A DNA stretch of 64,000 bases from the NCBI GenBank assembly GCA_016707585.1, contig JADJHL010000008.1, positions 248,001 through 312,000 of the forward strand. The letters are read 5' to 3'. The translations under genes and the position numbers were made by a program. This DNA is from Ignavibacteriales bacterium (GTDB taxonomy: Bacteria; Bacteroidota; Ignavibacteria; Ignavibacteriales; Ignavibacteriaceae). Numbering within the stretch: position 1 is the stretch's first letter; every line of letters starts with the position of its first letter. Below are positions 1 through 8,259 of the stretch, in pieces. The notes beneath the pieces are model-generated. The model ran no database searches. It was not told where the DNA came from and saw only the letters and a program-made list of their open reading frames with translations.

Positions 1-1
1 A

Positions 2-601
2 GACGAACGTTATGCAAGTATAACACGAATGAACTCAGATGGAAGTGAGTTTGAAGTTTTCGCAAAGGGAATAAGGAACACAGTTGGATTTGATTGGCAT
101 CCAACAACAAATGAGATTTGGTTTACAGATAATGGAAGAGATAATCTTGGTGATAATATTCCACCTGATGAATTGAATTGTGCATCAACAGTTGGATTAC
201 ATTTTGGTTATCCATTTCTTCATGGTAAAAATATTTTAGATCCAGAATTTGGTTCACAAGGTGATACAAGTTTGTATACAAAACCTAAACAGGAACTTGG
301 CCCTCACGTTGCTGCACTTGGAGTTGAATTTTATACAGGTTCGATGTTTCCAGCACAATATCAAAATCAAATATTTGTAGCCGAACACGGGAGCTGGAAC
401 AGAAGTCAGAAGATTGGTTATAGAATTTCTATTGTTAGATTAAATGGAAATGATGTTGTAAGTTATGAAACGTTTGCTGACGGCTGGTTAAACGGTGATA
501 ATGTTTCTGGTCGTCCTGTTGATATTGAACTAATGCCCGACGGCTCAATGCTTGTCTCTGATGATTATGCAGATGTTATTTACAGGATAACTTATAAATA
601 A
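2..601 (+). CDS. PQQ-dependent sugar (sorbosone/glucose) dehydrogenase-like protein, C-terminal part
   Basis: This gene is truncated by the left window edge. The frame is open from base 2 and reads D-E-R-Y-A-S-I-T-R before the first internal Met at base 29. The visible roughly 199 residues match the C-terminal half of the soluble glucose/L-sorbosone dehydrogenase beta-propeller family. Motifs seen are GIRNTVGFDWHP, then WFTDNGRDNLGDNIPPDELN, an AEHGSWNRS stretch, and a final GRPVDIELMPDGSMLVSDDYA blade. The family oxidises sugars or aldoses in the periplasm with PQQ or acts as a carbohydrate-binding propeller, and the true substrate cannot be read here. The signal peptide, if any, lies outside the window. 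The next gene starts six bases downstream, so the two may be co-transcribed. Confidence 0.8.
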   Translation, partial: DERYASITRMNSDGSEFEVFAKGIRNTVGFDWHPTTNEIWFTDNGRDNLGDNIPPDELNCASTVGLHFGYPFLHGKNILDPEFGSQGDTSLYTKPKQELGPHVAALGVEFYTGSMFPAQYQNQIFVAEHGSWNRSQKIGYRISIVRLNGNDVVSYETFADGWLNGDNVSGRPVDIELMPDGSMLVSDDYADVIYRITYK

Positions 602-606
602 ACTTA

Positions 607-1143
607 ATGTTGATTTTATTTAACAAACCATTTAATGTTCTTTGTCAGTTTACTGATAGCGAAGGCAGAAAAACACTTTCTCATTTTATCAAAACAAAAA
701 ATGTTTATGCTGCAGGTAGATTAGATTTTGATAGCGAAGGTTTAGTAGTTTTAACTGATGATGGAAAACTTCAGAATAAAATTTCAGATCCTGAAAATAA
801 ATTAGAAAAAACTTACTGGGTACAAGTTGAAGGAAATCCGAGTGAAGAAAATTTAATAAAGCTTCGAAAAGGAATTGAACTTAAAGATGGAATTACTAAA
901 CCAGCTAAAGTAATAATTATAAACGAGCCAAAAGTTTGGGAAAGAAATCCGCCAATAAGAGAAAGAAAAAATATTCCAACGAGCTGGATTGAATTAAAAA
1001 TCTTTGAAGGTAAAAACAGGCAAGTTAGAAGAATGACCGCTGCGATTGGATATCCAACGTTAAGATTAATAAGATATTCTGTTGGCAATTGGAATATTGA
1101 AAAATTGCAACCCGGCGAATATAAAATTCTTAATTTTCTTTAG
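607..1143 (+). CDS. rluE: 23S rRNA pseudouridine synthase, RluE/RsuA family
   Basis: This 178-residue protein starts with the MLILFNKPFNVLCQF segment typical of RluE-type enzymes that lack an N-terminal S4 domain. The signature AAGRLDFDSEGLVVLT carries the expected catalytic aspartate (D40), and GKNRQVRRMTAAIGYPTLRL near residues 138-157 matches the conserved C-terminal motif. RluE isomerises a single uridine in 23S rRNA (U2457 in E. coli); assigning that exact site is an inference from overall form. The gene follows the upstream dehydrogenase by only five bases. Its last 14 bases overlap the end of the convergent DUF4126 gene, so the 3' ends are interlocked. RluB or RluF subfamily membership is less likely because the protein is short. 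Confidence 0.85.
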   Translation: MLILFNKPFNVLCQFTDSEGRKTLSHFIKTKNVYAAGRLDFDSEGLVVLTDDGKLQNKISDPENKLEKTYWVQVEGNPSEENLIKLRKGIELKDGITKPAKVIIINEPKVWERNPPIRERKNIPTSWIELKIFEGKNRQVRRMTAAIGYPTLRLIRYSVGNWNIEKLQPGEYKILNFL

Positions 1144-1699
1144 ATGGTGAAAAGAATTTTTTCTTAATCATAAACGATAAATACACAATCATAATTCCAA
1201 CAATCATTACAGCAACAGCTGGAATAAATATTGCAATCAGAGATAATGTTATTGAACTACCAGCTTCTGCTGTAGCCACAACCGGATTGCCAACTCCACC
1301 AGTTACAGCGGATGATTTTAATCTTATCAATCCAGTTGCTGCGTGAATTGTTCCGGCAATTCCACCTCCAGCAATTAAAGCAAGCGACCATTTTATTAGT
1401 GGAGGAAAATCTGTAACAACTGCACCACTTAAAACTATTCCTGCAAATATTGCAAGCGGATGATTGATCGCATCTAAAAAATTATCAACCCAGGGAATGT
1501 AGTAACTGAATATTTCTACAACTGTAGCAACTGCAAAAAGAATTAATGCTGGAAGTGTACCAATCCAACCAAAATATGCTGATAACTCCAGGTTTCCAGT
1601 ATAAGCCGCAATTGAAGCAATAAGAAATGGAATAAAAATTCTAAATCCAACCGCTGCCGCAAGTCCTATTCCGATGAAAATGCTAAGTATTAATTCCAT
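1130..1699 (-). CDS. DUF4126 family integral membrane protein
   Basis: A 189-residue hydrophobic protein with about five to six predicted membrane segments. The N-terminus (LSIFIGIGLAAAVGFRIFIP) and the central segment ending IKWSLALIAGGGIAGTIHA fit the DUF4126 family. The glycine-rich stretch around residues 110-150 (GGIAGTIHAATG, TGGVGNPVVATAEAG) is also characteristic. No biochemical role is established for the family. The C-terminal tail is lysine-rich (IKKKFFSPSKEN), consistent with a cytoplasmic end. The gene converges with the pseudouridine synthase gene and overlaps it by 14 bases, with no room for a separate intergenic terminator between them. Confidence 0.75.
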   Translation of the reverse strand: MELILSIFIGIGLAAAVGFRIFIPFLIASIAAYTGNLELSAYFGWIGTLPALILFAVATVVEIFSYYIPWVDNFLDAINHPLAIFAGIVLSGAVVTDFPPLIKWSLALIAGGGIAGTIHAATGLIRLKSSAVTGGVGNPVVATAEAGSSITLSLIAIFIPAVAVMIVGIMIVYLSFMIKKKFFSPSKEN

Positions 1700-1768
1700 A
1701 ATTATATCGCTAGTTATTATTAATAATTTGAATTAAGAACAAGGAATAACTATTTAAGATTTTTGATC

Positions 1769-2134
1769 TTATTCATTTTTTAAATTCTTCTGAGCTGTTT
1801 CAACACTTTTCACAAAGATCGAAATCAATTCATTTTTCTCTTTTAATGCTAAATTTATTTTATCTAAAGAATTATAAAGATTTGCCTTAAGGATTATTTT
1901 CAAACAAACATTTGTTTCTCTTAATTCTTTGAGAACAATTTTTAATTTATGAATAAAATCCCTTCTGGATTCACCACTTTGCGCTTCCCCATAGTTTAAA
2001 GCTGGGGCAGTCCCTGATCTAACAATTTGGCCACCCAGATGATTTCCAGCTTTTGAATTTGGTAGTCCATTCACAATTTCAATAATTAAAACTGAAAAAT
2101 TTACTAATCGATCTTCCAAATCTGTTTTATTCAT
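1769..2134 (-). CDS. Four helix bundle protein (23S rRNA intervening-sequence protein family)
   Basis: I place the start at the internal Met whose ATG is preceded by a perfect GGAGG six bases upstream (2141-2145 on the opposite strand). A longer frame to 2161 exists but has no such signal. The resulting 121-residue protein, MNKTDLEDRLVNFSVLIIEI onward, is all-helical. It carries the family-typical N-AGNHLGGQIVRSGTAPALNYGEA-type block followed by SRRDFIHKLKIVLKELRET. These proteins were first seen encoded in 23S rRNA intervening sequences and are abundant as stand-alone genes in this bacterial group; their function is unknown. The gene lies downstream of cydB on the same strand with a 77-base gap and may or may not be co-transcribed. 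Confidence 0.82.
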   Translation of the reverse strand: MNKTDLEDRLVNFSVLIIEIVNGLPNSKAGNHLGGQIVRSGTAPALNYGEAQSGESRRDFIHKLKIVLKELRETNVCLKIILKANLYNSLDKINLALKEKNELISIFVKSVETAQKNLKNE

Positions 2135-2140
2135 TTTATT

Positions 2141-2145
2141 CCTCC
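2141..2145 (-). promoter_or_regulatory. Strong Shine-Dalgarno (GGAGG) deciding the four-helix-bundle start
   Basis: Read on the minus strand, GGAGG is followed by AATAAA and then ATG at 2134. The upstream in-frame Met at 2161 lacks any comparable purine-rich signal. The site also shows that this organism uses canonical anti-SD pairing. Confidence 0.75.
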
Positions 2146-2211
2146 AAAATCTGTCGTTCAAAAATCTTCAATCCTTGTTCTTAAATCAATAAAAAAATAG
2201 AAAAAAGATTA

Positions 2212-3240
2212 TTAGTAACTCATATTTGTAAGTTTTACTTTTCCTCTAAAGATCCAATAAATACTAATTGTATAAGCTAATACAAATGGAACACCAATCA
2301 TCGCAATGATTAACATAATATTTAAGGTTTTTTGCGATGATGCTGAATTATAAATATTTAAACTTAATTCCGGATTATTTGATGCAAGAACAAAATTTGG
2401 AAATATTCCAAAAGCAAACAATGAAAGCAGAGCTGCTATTGATGCGCAAGAAGATAAGAATGCAAAAAATTCTTTTCTTCTAGAAATTTCTCGTGGAATA
2501 TTTGCGATTGCAAGCATATTTAAAACAGCAAGAACAAATAAAGCCGGCGTTTCTTTAAAATGTTCAATCATATGTGGGTAATAAATCAATGTTGCCATTG
2601 TAGTGGTTATATAACAAATTATAAAAAATATTATTGTATTGTTAACCCAACTTCTAAGTTTAATTTGTAATTCACCTTCAGTTTTCATTACACCATAAAT
2701 TGCTCCATGCGTCATAAACAATGCAACTGTAGTTACTCCAACCAAAACTGTATACGGATTTACCAAACTCCAAAAAGTTCCAATAAATTCTTTGTTAGCA
2801 TCAAGTGGTACACCAGTAACCAAATTTGCTACAACAACTCCTGCGAGAAATGCAATAAAAATACTTGCAACACTAAACGCAACATCCCACATTTGTCTCC
2901 ACCATTTCATCGGACGCTTACTTCTAAATTCAATTGCAACTGCACGAAAAATTAACATAAATAATAACATCATAAGCGCAGAGTAAAAGCCGGAAAAAAC
3001 TGTAGCATAAACATCAGGGAAAGCTGCAAATAAAGCACCGCCTCCGGTTACGAGCCAAACTTCATTTCCATCCCATACTGGTCCTATAGAGTTTAGCATT
3101 ATTCTTCTGTCAACATCATTTTTAACAAGAAGATGCAATGCGCCAACTCCAAGATCAAATCCATCCAGAATTGCATAACCAATTAATAAAACTCCAATCA
3201 AGAAAAACCAGATTGTATTTAAATCAAAAGTAAAATCCAT
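2212..3240 (-). CDS. cydB: Cytochrome bd-type quinol oxidase subunit II
   Basis: A 342-residue polytopic membrane protein with the CydB hallmarks near the N-terminus: WFFLIGVLLIGYAILDGFDLG and then SIGPVWDGNEVWLVTGGG at about residues 50-68. About eight to nine hydrophobic segments follow, and the protein ends with a short basic tail. It is the structural partner of CydA in the bd oxidase, which reduces oxygen to water with electrons from quinol and has high oxygen affinity. It lies 14 bases downstream of cydA on the same strand, the usual order. No small CydX-like frame is apparent after it; the next gene on this strand encodes a helical-bundle protein unrelated to the oxidase. Confidence 0.95.
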   Translation of the reverse strand: MDFTFDLNTIWFFLIGVLLIGYAILDGFDLGVGALHLLVKNDVDRRIMLNSIGPVWDGNEVWLVTGGGALFAAFPDVYATVFSGFYSALMMLLFMLIFRAVAIEFRSKRPMKWWRQMWDVAFSVASIFIAFLAGVVVANLVTGVPLDANKEFIGTFWSLVNPYTVLVGVTTVALFMTHGAIYGVMKTEGELQIKLRSWVNNTIIFFIICYITTTMATLIYYPHMIEHFKETPALFVLAVLNMLAIANIPREISRRKEFFAFLSSCASIAALLSLFAFGIFPNFVLASNNPELSLNIYNSASSQKTLNIMLIIAMIGVPFVLAYTISIYWIFRGKVKLTNMSY

Positions 3241-3254
3241 TTTGTGTTTTTCCT

Positions 3255-4613
3255 TTATGCTTTCGGATGACCGATTTCAGACGGTATTGAATCAACATCT
3301 TCTGGTCCGTGTTGAATTTTTTCGTTTAGCAAATAAATAAATAAAATAAATAAGCCAAGATAAATCAACATAAACAAGATAAGTGAAAACCAAACTTGTC
3401 CGGCTTCAACAGCTTTTGATAATCCTTCAGAAGTTTTGAGTAAACCATAAACAATCCATGGTTGCCTTCCAACCTCAGCAGTTATCCATCCAATTTGATT
3501 TGCAATTTGTGGAAGTAAAACTGAAAAAACGAAAATCCATAGTAACCATTTTTGTTTGAACAAAATCCCACGCCACCAAAAAAATATTCCGAGTAAACTT
3601 ATTGCAATTAATGCAAAACCTATTGCAACCATAAGATGATATGCCTGAAAAACAATATTTACTGGCGGTCTATCTTCTTCCTTGAATGAATTTAATCCTG
3701 TTACTTTTGTATTAGTATCAAAGCCAATTAAATAACTCAGCATACCTGGCACAGCAACACCAAAATTTACTTTTTGATTTTCGCTATCTACCCATCCAAA
3801 TAAATAGAGCTGAGCATTTGTTTGATCATCAAAAACAGCTTCCATAGCGGCAAGTTTTGCTGGTTGATTTTTACTTACACCAACCGCACTTCTATGTCCT
3901 GTAAACAATTGAAACAAGGAGGCGATCATAACAACAACTAGTGCAATTTTAATTGATGATTTTGCAAAACGAATATGTCTGTCTTTTAAAATATAGTATG
4001 CACTTACACTGATGATCAAAAATGCTCCAGCAAGCCAGCAACCAGAAATTACGTGAGATAATCTATTAACAGAAGATGGATTAAAAACCATTGCCCAAAA
4101 ATCTGTTATTTCAGCTCGTGCATTTATTCCTTCGCCAATAACATGAAATCCTGCAGGAGTTTGCTGCCAGGAATTTGCAACAACAATCCAAACTGCGCTA
4201 AACATTGAGCCAAGTGAAACCATAAGGGTTGAGAAGAAATGCATTTTTGGTCCAACTTTATCCCAGCCAAAAACTAAGACTGCAAGAAAACCTGATTCAA
4301 GAAAAAAAGCAAATATTCCTTCTGCTGCAAGTGCACTTCCAAAAACATCTCCAACAAAACGTGAATAAGTTGCCCAGTTTGTCCCGAATTCAAATTCCAT
4401 TACAATTCCTGTCGCAACACCAACTGCAAAAGTTAAAGCAAAAACTTTAACCCAAAACTTTGTCATGTTTTCATAAAACTTATCCTTTGTTTTAAGATAC
4501 ATTCCTTCCATTATTACTAGAATAATTGCAATGCCAATGCTTAATGGCGGATAGATATAATGAAATGCAATAGTAAAAGCGAACTGAATTCTGGATAGGA
4601 TTTCAACATCCAT
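3255..4613 (-). CDS. cydA: Cytochrome bd-type quinol oxidase subunit I
   Basis: This 452-residue protein is shorter than the E. coli subunit (about 520), which points to the short Q-loop class. H18 in AFHYIYPPLSIG is the predicted axial haem ligand. The Q-loop retains QPAKLAAMEAVF, with the Lys and Glu implicated in quinol oxidation, and the conserved GWITAEVGRQPW segment is intact near residue 375. Nine hydrophobic stretches are visible. It carries haems b558, b595 and d, and is the quinol-oxidising and oxygen-reducing subunit. The gene heads a cydAB operon on the minus strand. The gldC gene lies 84 bases upstream on the same strand and could belong to the same transcript. The oxidase implies respiration at low oxygen. 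Confidence 0.95.
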   Translation of the reverse strand: MDVEILSRIQFAFTIAFHYIYPPLSIGIAIILVIMEGMYLKTKDKFYENMTKFWVKVFALTFAVGVATGIVMEFEFGTNWATYSRFVGDVFGSALAAEGIFAFFLESGFLAVLVFGWDKVGPKMHFFSTLMVSLGSMFSAVWIVVANSWQQTPAGFHVIGEGINARAEITDFWAMVFNPSSVNRLSHVISGCWLAGAFLIISVSAYYILKDRHIRFAKSSIKIALVVVMIASLFQLFTGHRSAVGVSKNQPAKLAAMEAVFDDQTNAQLYLFGWVDSENQKVNFGVAVPGMLSYLIGFDTNTKVTGLNSFKEEDRPPVNIVFQAYHLMVAIGFALIAISLLGIFFWWRGILFKQKWLLWIFVFSVLLPQIANQIGWITAEVGRQPWIVYGLLKTSEGLSKAVEAGQVWFSLILFMLIYLGLFILFIYLLNEKIQHGPEDVDSIPSEIGHPKA

Positions 4614-4697
4614 TTTGAACCTAAAAGTTTATAGATATTGTTTTCAAATTAGCCAAATTGAAATTGAATGAAAAGTTAATTGAACAAAATGTTCATA

Positions 4698-5036
4698 TCA
4701 CTTTTTATCAAACAATTTTATTTTTTCTGCATATTGTGAAGCAAACTCATCAAACATTTTTCCAACTTCAGGATTGCTGGTTGATTTGCGATACGTATCA
4801 CCAAGTTTTAAAATTATTTGATAGAAATGTAAATTCATATCATCAACAAGCATATCTTTTGTCCACAAATCAATTCCCAAAGTAACATTATCGTTTTTAT
4901 CCCAAAGTGAAAGCATCATAGTTTTAGCTTCTTTCAATCCACCAAAATCAGCATCATCTGCTTGCCAGTGAATTGTTTGTGGCATTTTGTTTTCATCAAT
5001 TTCAATTAAAAATTTTATTTCTGATTTTTTATTCAT
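4698..5036 (-). CDS. gldC: GldC family gliding-motility-associated protein
   Basis: I use the internal Met at 5036, giving 112 residues starting MNKKSEIKFLIEIDENKMP. AGGAACGTT precedes it, whereas the 40-residue upstream extension reads like non-coding DNA and would overlap the divergent gene. The sequence contains the GldC pattern IHWQADDADFGGLKEAKTMM and LWDKNDNVTLGIDLWTKDM, then a helical C-terminus. GldC is a small cytoplasmic protein linked to gliding in Flavobacteriia, where it is not essential but supports motility and lipoprotein-dependent machinery. Homologues occur in non-gliding relatives, so motility should not be inferred from this gene alone. It sits upstream of cydAB on the same strand. 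Confidence 0.8.
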   Translation of the reverse strand: MNKKSEIKFLIEIDENKMPQTIHWQADDADFGGLKEAKTMMLSLWDKNDNVTLGIDLWTKDMLVDDMNLHFYQIILKLGDTYRKSTSNPEVGKMFDEFASQYAEKIKLFDKK

Positions 5037-5110
5037 AACGTTCCTGCAAAATAGCTTTTGAATGATTTGACATGAGTTTATTTTAGCTAAGTAAAAATTA
5101 AGGAATCCAC

Positions 5111-5647
5111 TTGAAAGTAAAAATAATATTTGTTTTCTTATTATTGATTTCATCAATCAATTACTCACAAACAACGTTATCAGTTGGTGGATATTTAGGA
5201 GGCGGACAATTTAACGGTAACTCAGTTTCTGTTGGCGGATTTACTTCAAGTTTATTTTGTGAGTTGAATACTCCTTTGTTTGAAGAAGTTTTTCCGCGAT
5301 TAAGTTTTATCTTTACAAAAGATTTTAATGCAATTCTTCCAAACTCAACGCAAACTTATAATCCATTTATTCTTGGTGTTACTTTAAAAGGTGTTACAAC
5401 TCAATATTTTGATGGGAAAATATTTCTTGAAGAAGGTGTAGGTTTTGCAGCACTTAATGATCAGACTTTTAGTGATACGGATGTTTGGGATTATGGAGTA
5501 GTAATTTCTTTATCTGTTGGATTTGATCTAAGAAATTTTGATTTGAAGGGATTTAAACTTGGTGCCGGCGCAGAATATGGAATGACATTCTTTGATACTT
5601 TGCCAAAGTATTCTTCACTACATCTTTTTGTTCATTATACTTTTTAA
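5111..5647 (+). CDS. Secreted outer-membrane beta-barrel-like protein, unknown function
   Basis: The gene appears to start at TTG (MKVKIIFVFLLLISSINYSQ) after AAGGAATCCAC; no ATG fits the signal peptide. The 178-residue product has a Sec signal peptide of about 20 residues. The remaining sequence is glycine-rich with alternating polar and aromatic residues, ending LHLFVHYTF. A C-terminal phenylalanine is typical of BamA-inserted beta-barrels, so a small outer-membrane barrel is the likely fold. I do not recognise the family. The gene is divergent from gldC and is followed by a structured, GC-richer 3' region. Confidence in coding is good; confidence in localisation is moderate. Confidence 0.65.
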   Translation: MKVKIIFVFLLLISSINYSQTTLSVGGYLGGGQFNGNSVSVGGFTSSLFCELNTPLFEEVFPRLSFIFTKDFNAILPNSTQTYNPFILGVTLKGVTTQYFDGKIFLEEGVGFAALNDQTFSDTDVWDYGVVISLSVGFDLRNFDLKGFKLGAGAEYGMTFFDTLPKYSSLHLFVHYTF

Positions 5648-5718
5648 TTTGCCTTAAAAACAGAAACCCGCGGACAACTAAGTCTCACGGGTCTCATAGG
5701 GGAGAGGCAAAGCCTTTT
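5648..5718 (+). other. Structured, GC-richer 3' region with competing hairpins
   Basis: TTTGCCT (5648-5654) can pair with AGGCAAA (5705-5711). That outer stem encloses a hairpin of ACCCG (5666-5670) with CGGGT (5688-5692), which has an inner GAC/GTC extension, and a small TCTC/GAGA stem (5692-5695 with 5702-5705). Alternatively AGGC (5705-5708) pairs with GCCT (5712-5715), followed by TTT, which looks like a short terminator. The two foldings exclude each other. The region may be a terminator, a small RNA or a processed 3' UTR. The rest of the gene-free stretch up to 5930 is AT-rich, with nothing else I can name. Confidence 0.4.
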
Positions 5719-5930
5719 AGTATTAAGGTAACATCAATTTCAATAATACAAATCTCCTAAGAACTGTTTGCAATATATGTTTATGTAAATATTTAAATGT
5801 CATATCCAAGTAAACGATTGTAAAAAATTGTCATGGAATTTATTAGTATTGTAAATCAATTCGCCGAGGTGAATCCAGTCCTGAGATTGTATATTTTTAA
5901 TTGGATTTATTTATTGCTTAGTATAAAAAC

Positions 5931-5957
5931 TAGAAAAGCCCAGTTCGGAGAACTGAA
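5931..5957 (-). terminator. Terminator of the SRPBCC gene
   Basis: Read on the minus strand, CAGTTC-TCC-GAACTG is followed by GGGCTTTTCTAG. The perfect 6-bp stem with a triloop lies at 5941-5955, just beyond the stop codon of the minus-strand gene ending at 5965. Confidence 0.6.
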
Positions 5958-5964
5958 CTACAGA

Positions 5965-6507
5965 TTATTTTGTTAAATGTTTGCCTGATTCGATATAAGG
6001 TTTAAATCTTTCAAAAATAAAATGTTCCCAAACTTTTTCTACAATTGCAGGCATCCCTTCTTCCATTTCACCTGAACCATGAACAGAAAGTTTCATTAAA
6101 GTTGAATCTTTCCCAACTTCAGAAAATTCATAAGTTGTTACAATCTGCACAGCTCTTCCAGTCAATCCAAGCGGACCATCAAATCGAATCAATTTTCCTC
6201 GCTGAGAAAAAATAACTGTTGCGTGTAAAACTCCATTTCCTTCATCATCAAATATTTCCAGAAATCCGCCGCCAGGTTTTGGTTCGATATAAAACTTTTT
6301 CGGATTTTCTGAAAATGAATGATCCCACCAACCACTGATATCTCCGGTTGCAGCATCAAATATTTGCTCTGGAGTTCCAGGCAGAGTTAACTGTTTATCA
6401 AATGAAAAAATATCATAACGCGGCTTTGTCTTTACATCTTCTTGAGAAAGAGTAAATTGTGATATTAAAAAAAATGTCAGCAAAACAGTTAAATACTTCA
6501 TTCTCAT
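5965..6507 (-). CDS. Secreted SRPBCC (START/AHSA1-like) domain protein
   Basis: The 180-residue product begins with a signal peptide (MKYLTVLLTFFLISQFTLSQ) and then carries an SRPBCC-type helix-grip domain. Recognisable features are TPEQIFDAATGDISGWWDH, the GGGFLEIFDDEGNGVLHATV strand pair, and the amphipathic C-terminal helix PAIVEKVWEHFIFERFKPYI. Members bind hydrophobic ligands or regulate partner proteins, but most are cytoplasmic, so an exported copy is slightly unusual. The start could be M1 or M3, as both give a good signal peptide. It is a monocistronic gene with its own terminator hairpin. No specific ligand can be proposed. Confidence 0.75.
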   Translation of the reverse strand: MRMKYLTVLLTFFLISQFTLSQEDVKTKPRYDIFSFDKQLTLPGTPEQIFDAATGDISGWWDHSFSENPKKFYIEPKPGGGFLEIFDDEGNGVLHATVIFSQRGKLIRFDGPLGLTGRAVQIVTTYEFSEVGKDSTLMKLSVHGSGEMEEGMPAIVEKVWEHFIFERFKPYIESGKHLTK

Positions 6508-6657
6508 ATTCTTAAAAATTGTTGTTTAATATTAAAAAACAGCAGCAATCTTACAAACTGAAAAAAGTTATTAATATTCTGTCACTTTATTCCGTGTCAT
6601 AACACTTAATTATTGAACGAATAAAAAATAGTAATCCAACAAACAAAGGAGTCAGTC

Positions 6658-7149
6658 ATGTTAAAGCACATTTTATTTTCACTGTTTCTATCAGGAACAA
6701 TTTTATTAACTGCTTGTTCAGAAAACTCAACTACAGCACCGATAAGTGGCGGACAGGATGATGTTGTTGCAAAAACATCAGTTATGACCAAAGGAAGTGG
6801 ATCAGTAGTATCAACCGTAAAGAATGATGATACCCAACATTGGGAAGTTAGAGTTGATATGCCCGGCGATGGCGGTATTGTAAAATTCGAGTATCGATTA
6901 AACTCGAATGAATTAAGAGAAGTAAAAGGTTTATCATCATCATTTGAATATGAAATTGAACCAGGAAATGGTTTGATAAATTATTCGAATGCAAAAAGTA
7001 TTGCGCTTGGTGCAGTTAGCGGTAACATCATTGAATGGAAACTTGAAAAAGACGAAAGCGATAATAACTGGCAATATAGATTTGAAATAGGAACATCTGA
7101 AGTAAGAATAAACGCAAGCAACGGTAACATTATTAGAGTGAAAAACTAA
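6658..7149 (+). CDS. Lipoprotein of unknown function
   Basis: AAAGGAG precedes the ATG by six bases. The N-terminus MLKHILFSLFLSGTILLTAC is a classical lipoprotein signal with lipobox LTAC, so the mature protein would begin at Cys20 and be lipidated. The remaining 144 residues are hydrophilic and rich in beta-strand patterns, with paired repeats of the sense NELREVKG and SGNIIEWKLEKDE. This resembles PepSY-like or propeptide-like beta domains, but I cannot assign a family. An inverted repeat just after the stop probably ends the transcript. Localisation is well supported; function is unknown. Confidence 0.75.
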   Translation: MLKHILFSLFLSGTILLTACSENSTTAPISGGQDDVVAKTSVMTKGSGSVVSTVKNDDTQHWEVRVDMPGDGGIVKFEYRLNSNELREVKGLSSSFEYEIEPGNGLINYSNAKSIALGAVSGNIIEWKLEKDESDNNWQYRFEIGTSEVRINASNGNIIRVKN

Positions 7150-7159
7150 GCCCTCCATC

Positions 7160-7193
7160 TAAGAGATGTTGAGAGAAATCTTAACATCTCTTA
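7160..7193. terminator. Bidirectional hairpin between convergent genes
   Basis: TAAGAGATGTT (7160-7170) pairs perfectly with AACATCTCTTA (7183-7193) across a 12-base loop. It lies between the stop of the lipoprotein gene and the stop of the convergent SDR gene. The thymine tract is weak, so efficiency is uncertain. Confidence 0.6.
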
Positions 7194-7197
7194 TCTA

Positions 7198-8046
7198 TTA
7201 ATACTTAATTCCACAAAGTTGTTCACTTAGTTCCCAGAGTTTATTTGCTTTGTTCACATCATAAGATTCTTCAGTAGATTTTATTTCTTTCTTTTTAAAA
7301 AAGAATTTTCCTGTTATTCCTTTGACATTATCTGATGAAGCAAGATAAACAATAGTTTCAGCGCCTTGCTTTGGAGTTAGCAATTGTCGTTTAGCAATGT
7401 AATAGCTTATGTGTTTTAGCCATCGAAACAAGCCTTCGTTCTTTGCAAAGTTTGTGGCAACTCCACCAGGATCAAGAGCATTTATAGAAATATTTGAAAA
7501 AATATTTCTTCGAGCAAATTCATAAGTAAACAATACGTTTGCAAGCTTTGATCTTCCATAAACCAAACTACGATTATACTCTTTCGGTGAAACAAGATCG
7601 TCAATATCAATTTGCTTACCATAATGTGCTGAGGAAGAGACATTTATAATTCTAGCATCAGAAGATTTTTTTAATAAATCAAATAAAAGCTGAGTTAATA
7701 AAAAATGCCCAAGATGATTTGTTGCAAATGTAAGTTCAATACCATCAACACTTTTTTGATAATTACTAAATCGTGAACCGGCATTATTAATTAAAACATT
7801 TAAGTGATCATATTTTGAATTAACAATACTAGCCAAATTTCTAACTTCTTTTAATGAGGATATATCACACTTAAAAAAAACTGAATTGATTTTATATTTT
7901 TTGACTAAAGAATCAGAAATATCTTTTCCTTTAATTTCATTTCTTCCGGTTAGGATCAAATCGAAACCAAGTTTGGCTAATTCAATTGCAGTTGCTTTTC
8001 CAATTCCGGATGTTGCTCCGGTTATTAAACAAAGTTTATTTTGCAT
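7198..8046 (-). CDS. Short-chain dehydrogenase/reductase (retinol-dehydrogenase-like)
   Basis: A 282-residue classical SDR. The cofactor-binding motif TGATSGIGKATA occupies residues 9-20, with NNAG at 87-90. The catalytic Tyr-x3-Lys (Y163, K167) lies in LVYGRSKLAN, with upstream serines at INVSSSAHYG. The spacing and the R following the second strand (LILTGRNE) suggest NADP(H) preference. The overall pattern resembles the retinol dehydrogenase/WW-oxidoreductase-like subgroup, which is broad in substrate, so the substrate is not assignable. The gene is divergent from the C69 dipeptidase gene across a 213-base gap in which no confident promoter was seen. Confidence 0.85.
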   Translation of the reverse strand: MQNKLCLITGATSGIGKATAIELAKLGFDLILTGRNEIKGKDISDSLVKKYKINSVFFKCDISSLKEVRNLASIVNSKYDHLNVLINNAGSRFSNYQKSVDGIELTFATNHLGHFLLTQLLFDLLKKSSDARIINVSSSAHYGKQIDIDDLVSPKEYNRSLVYGRSKLANVLFTYEFARRNIFSNISINALDPGGVATNFAKNEGLFRWLKHISYYIAKRQLLTPKQGAETIVYLASSDNVKGITGKFFFKKKEIKSTEESYDVNKANKLWELSEQLCGIKY

Positions 8047-8259
8047 ATTAATAAAGTAATTTTTTTTTTAACTTTGGCTAAATTAAAATTCTGCTACTAA
8101 TTACACTAATTTTTCACGAATTAAAAATCGATGTGTTAATTTTTGAAATTAATGGCAGCTTTTCTTTCAAATTATTCAGATCGATTTCCATTCCCAAATC
8201 AAATCAATTTCCTTATCTTTTCGGCAACATTTTTAAATGATTTTTAACAAGGATTTGTT

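Noticed and set aside
4698..5156. Longer gldC frame starting at 5156
   Set aside because: The extra 40 residues lack a ribosome-binding site, overlap the divergent secreted-protein gene and do not fit the family start; Met at 5036 does.
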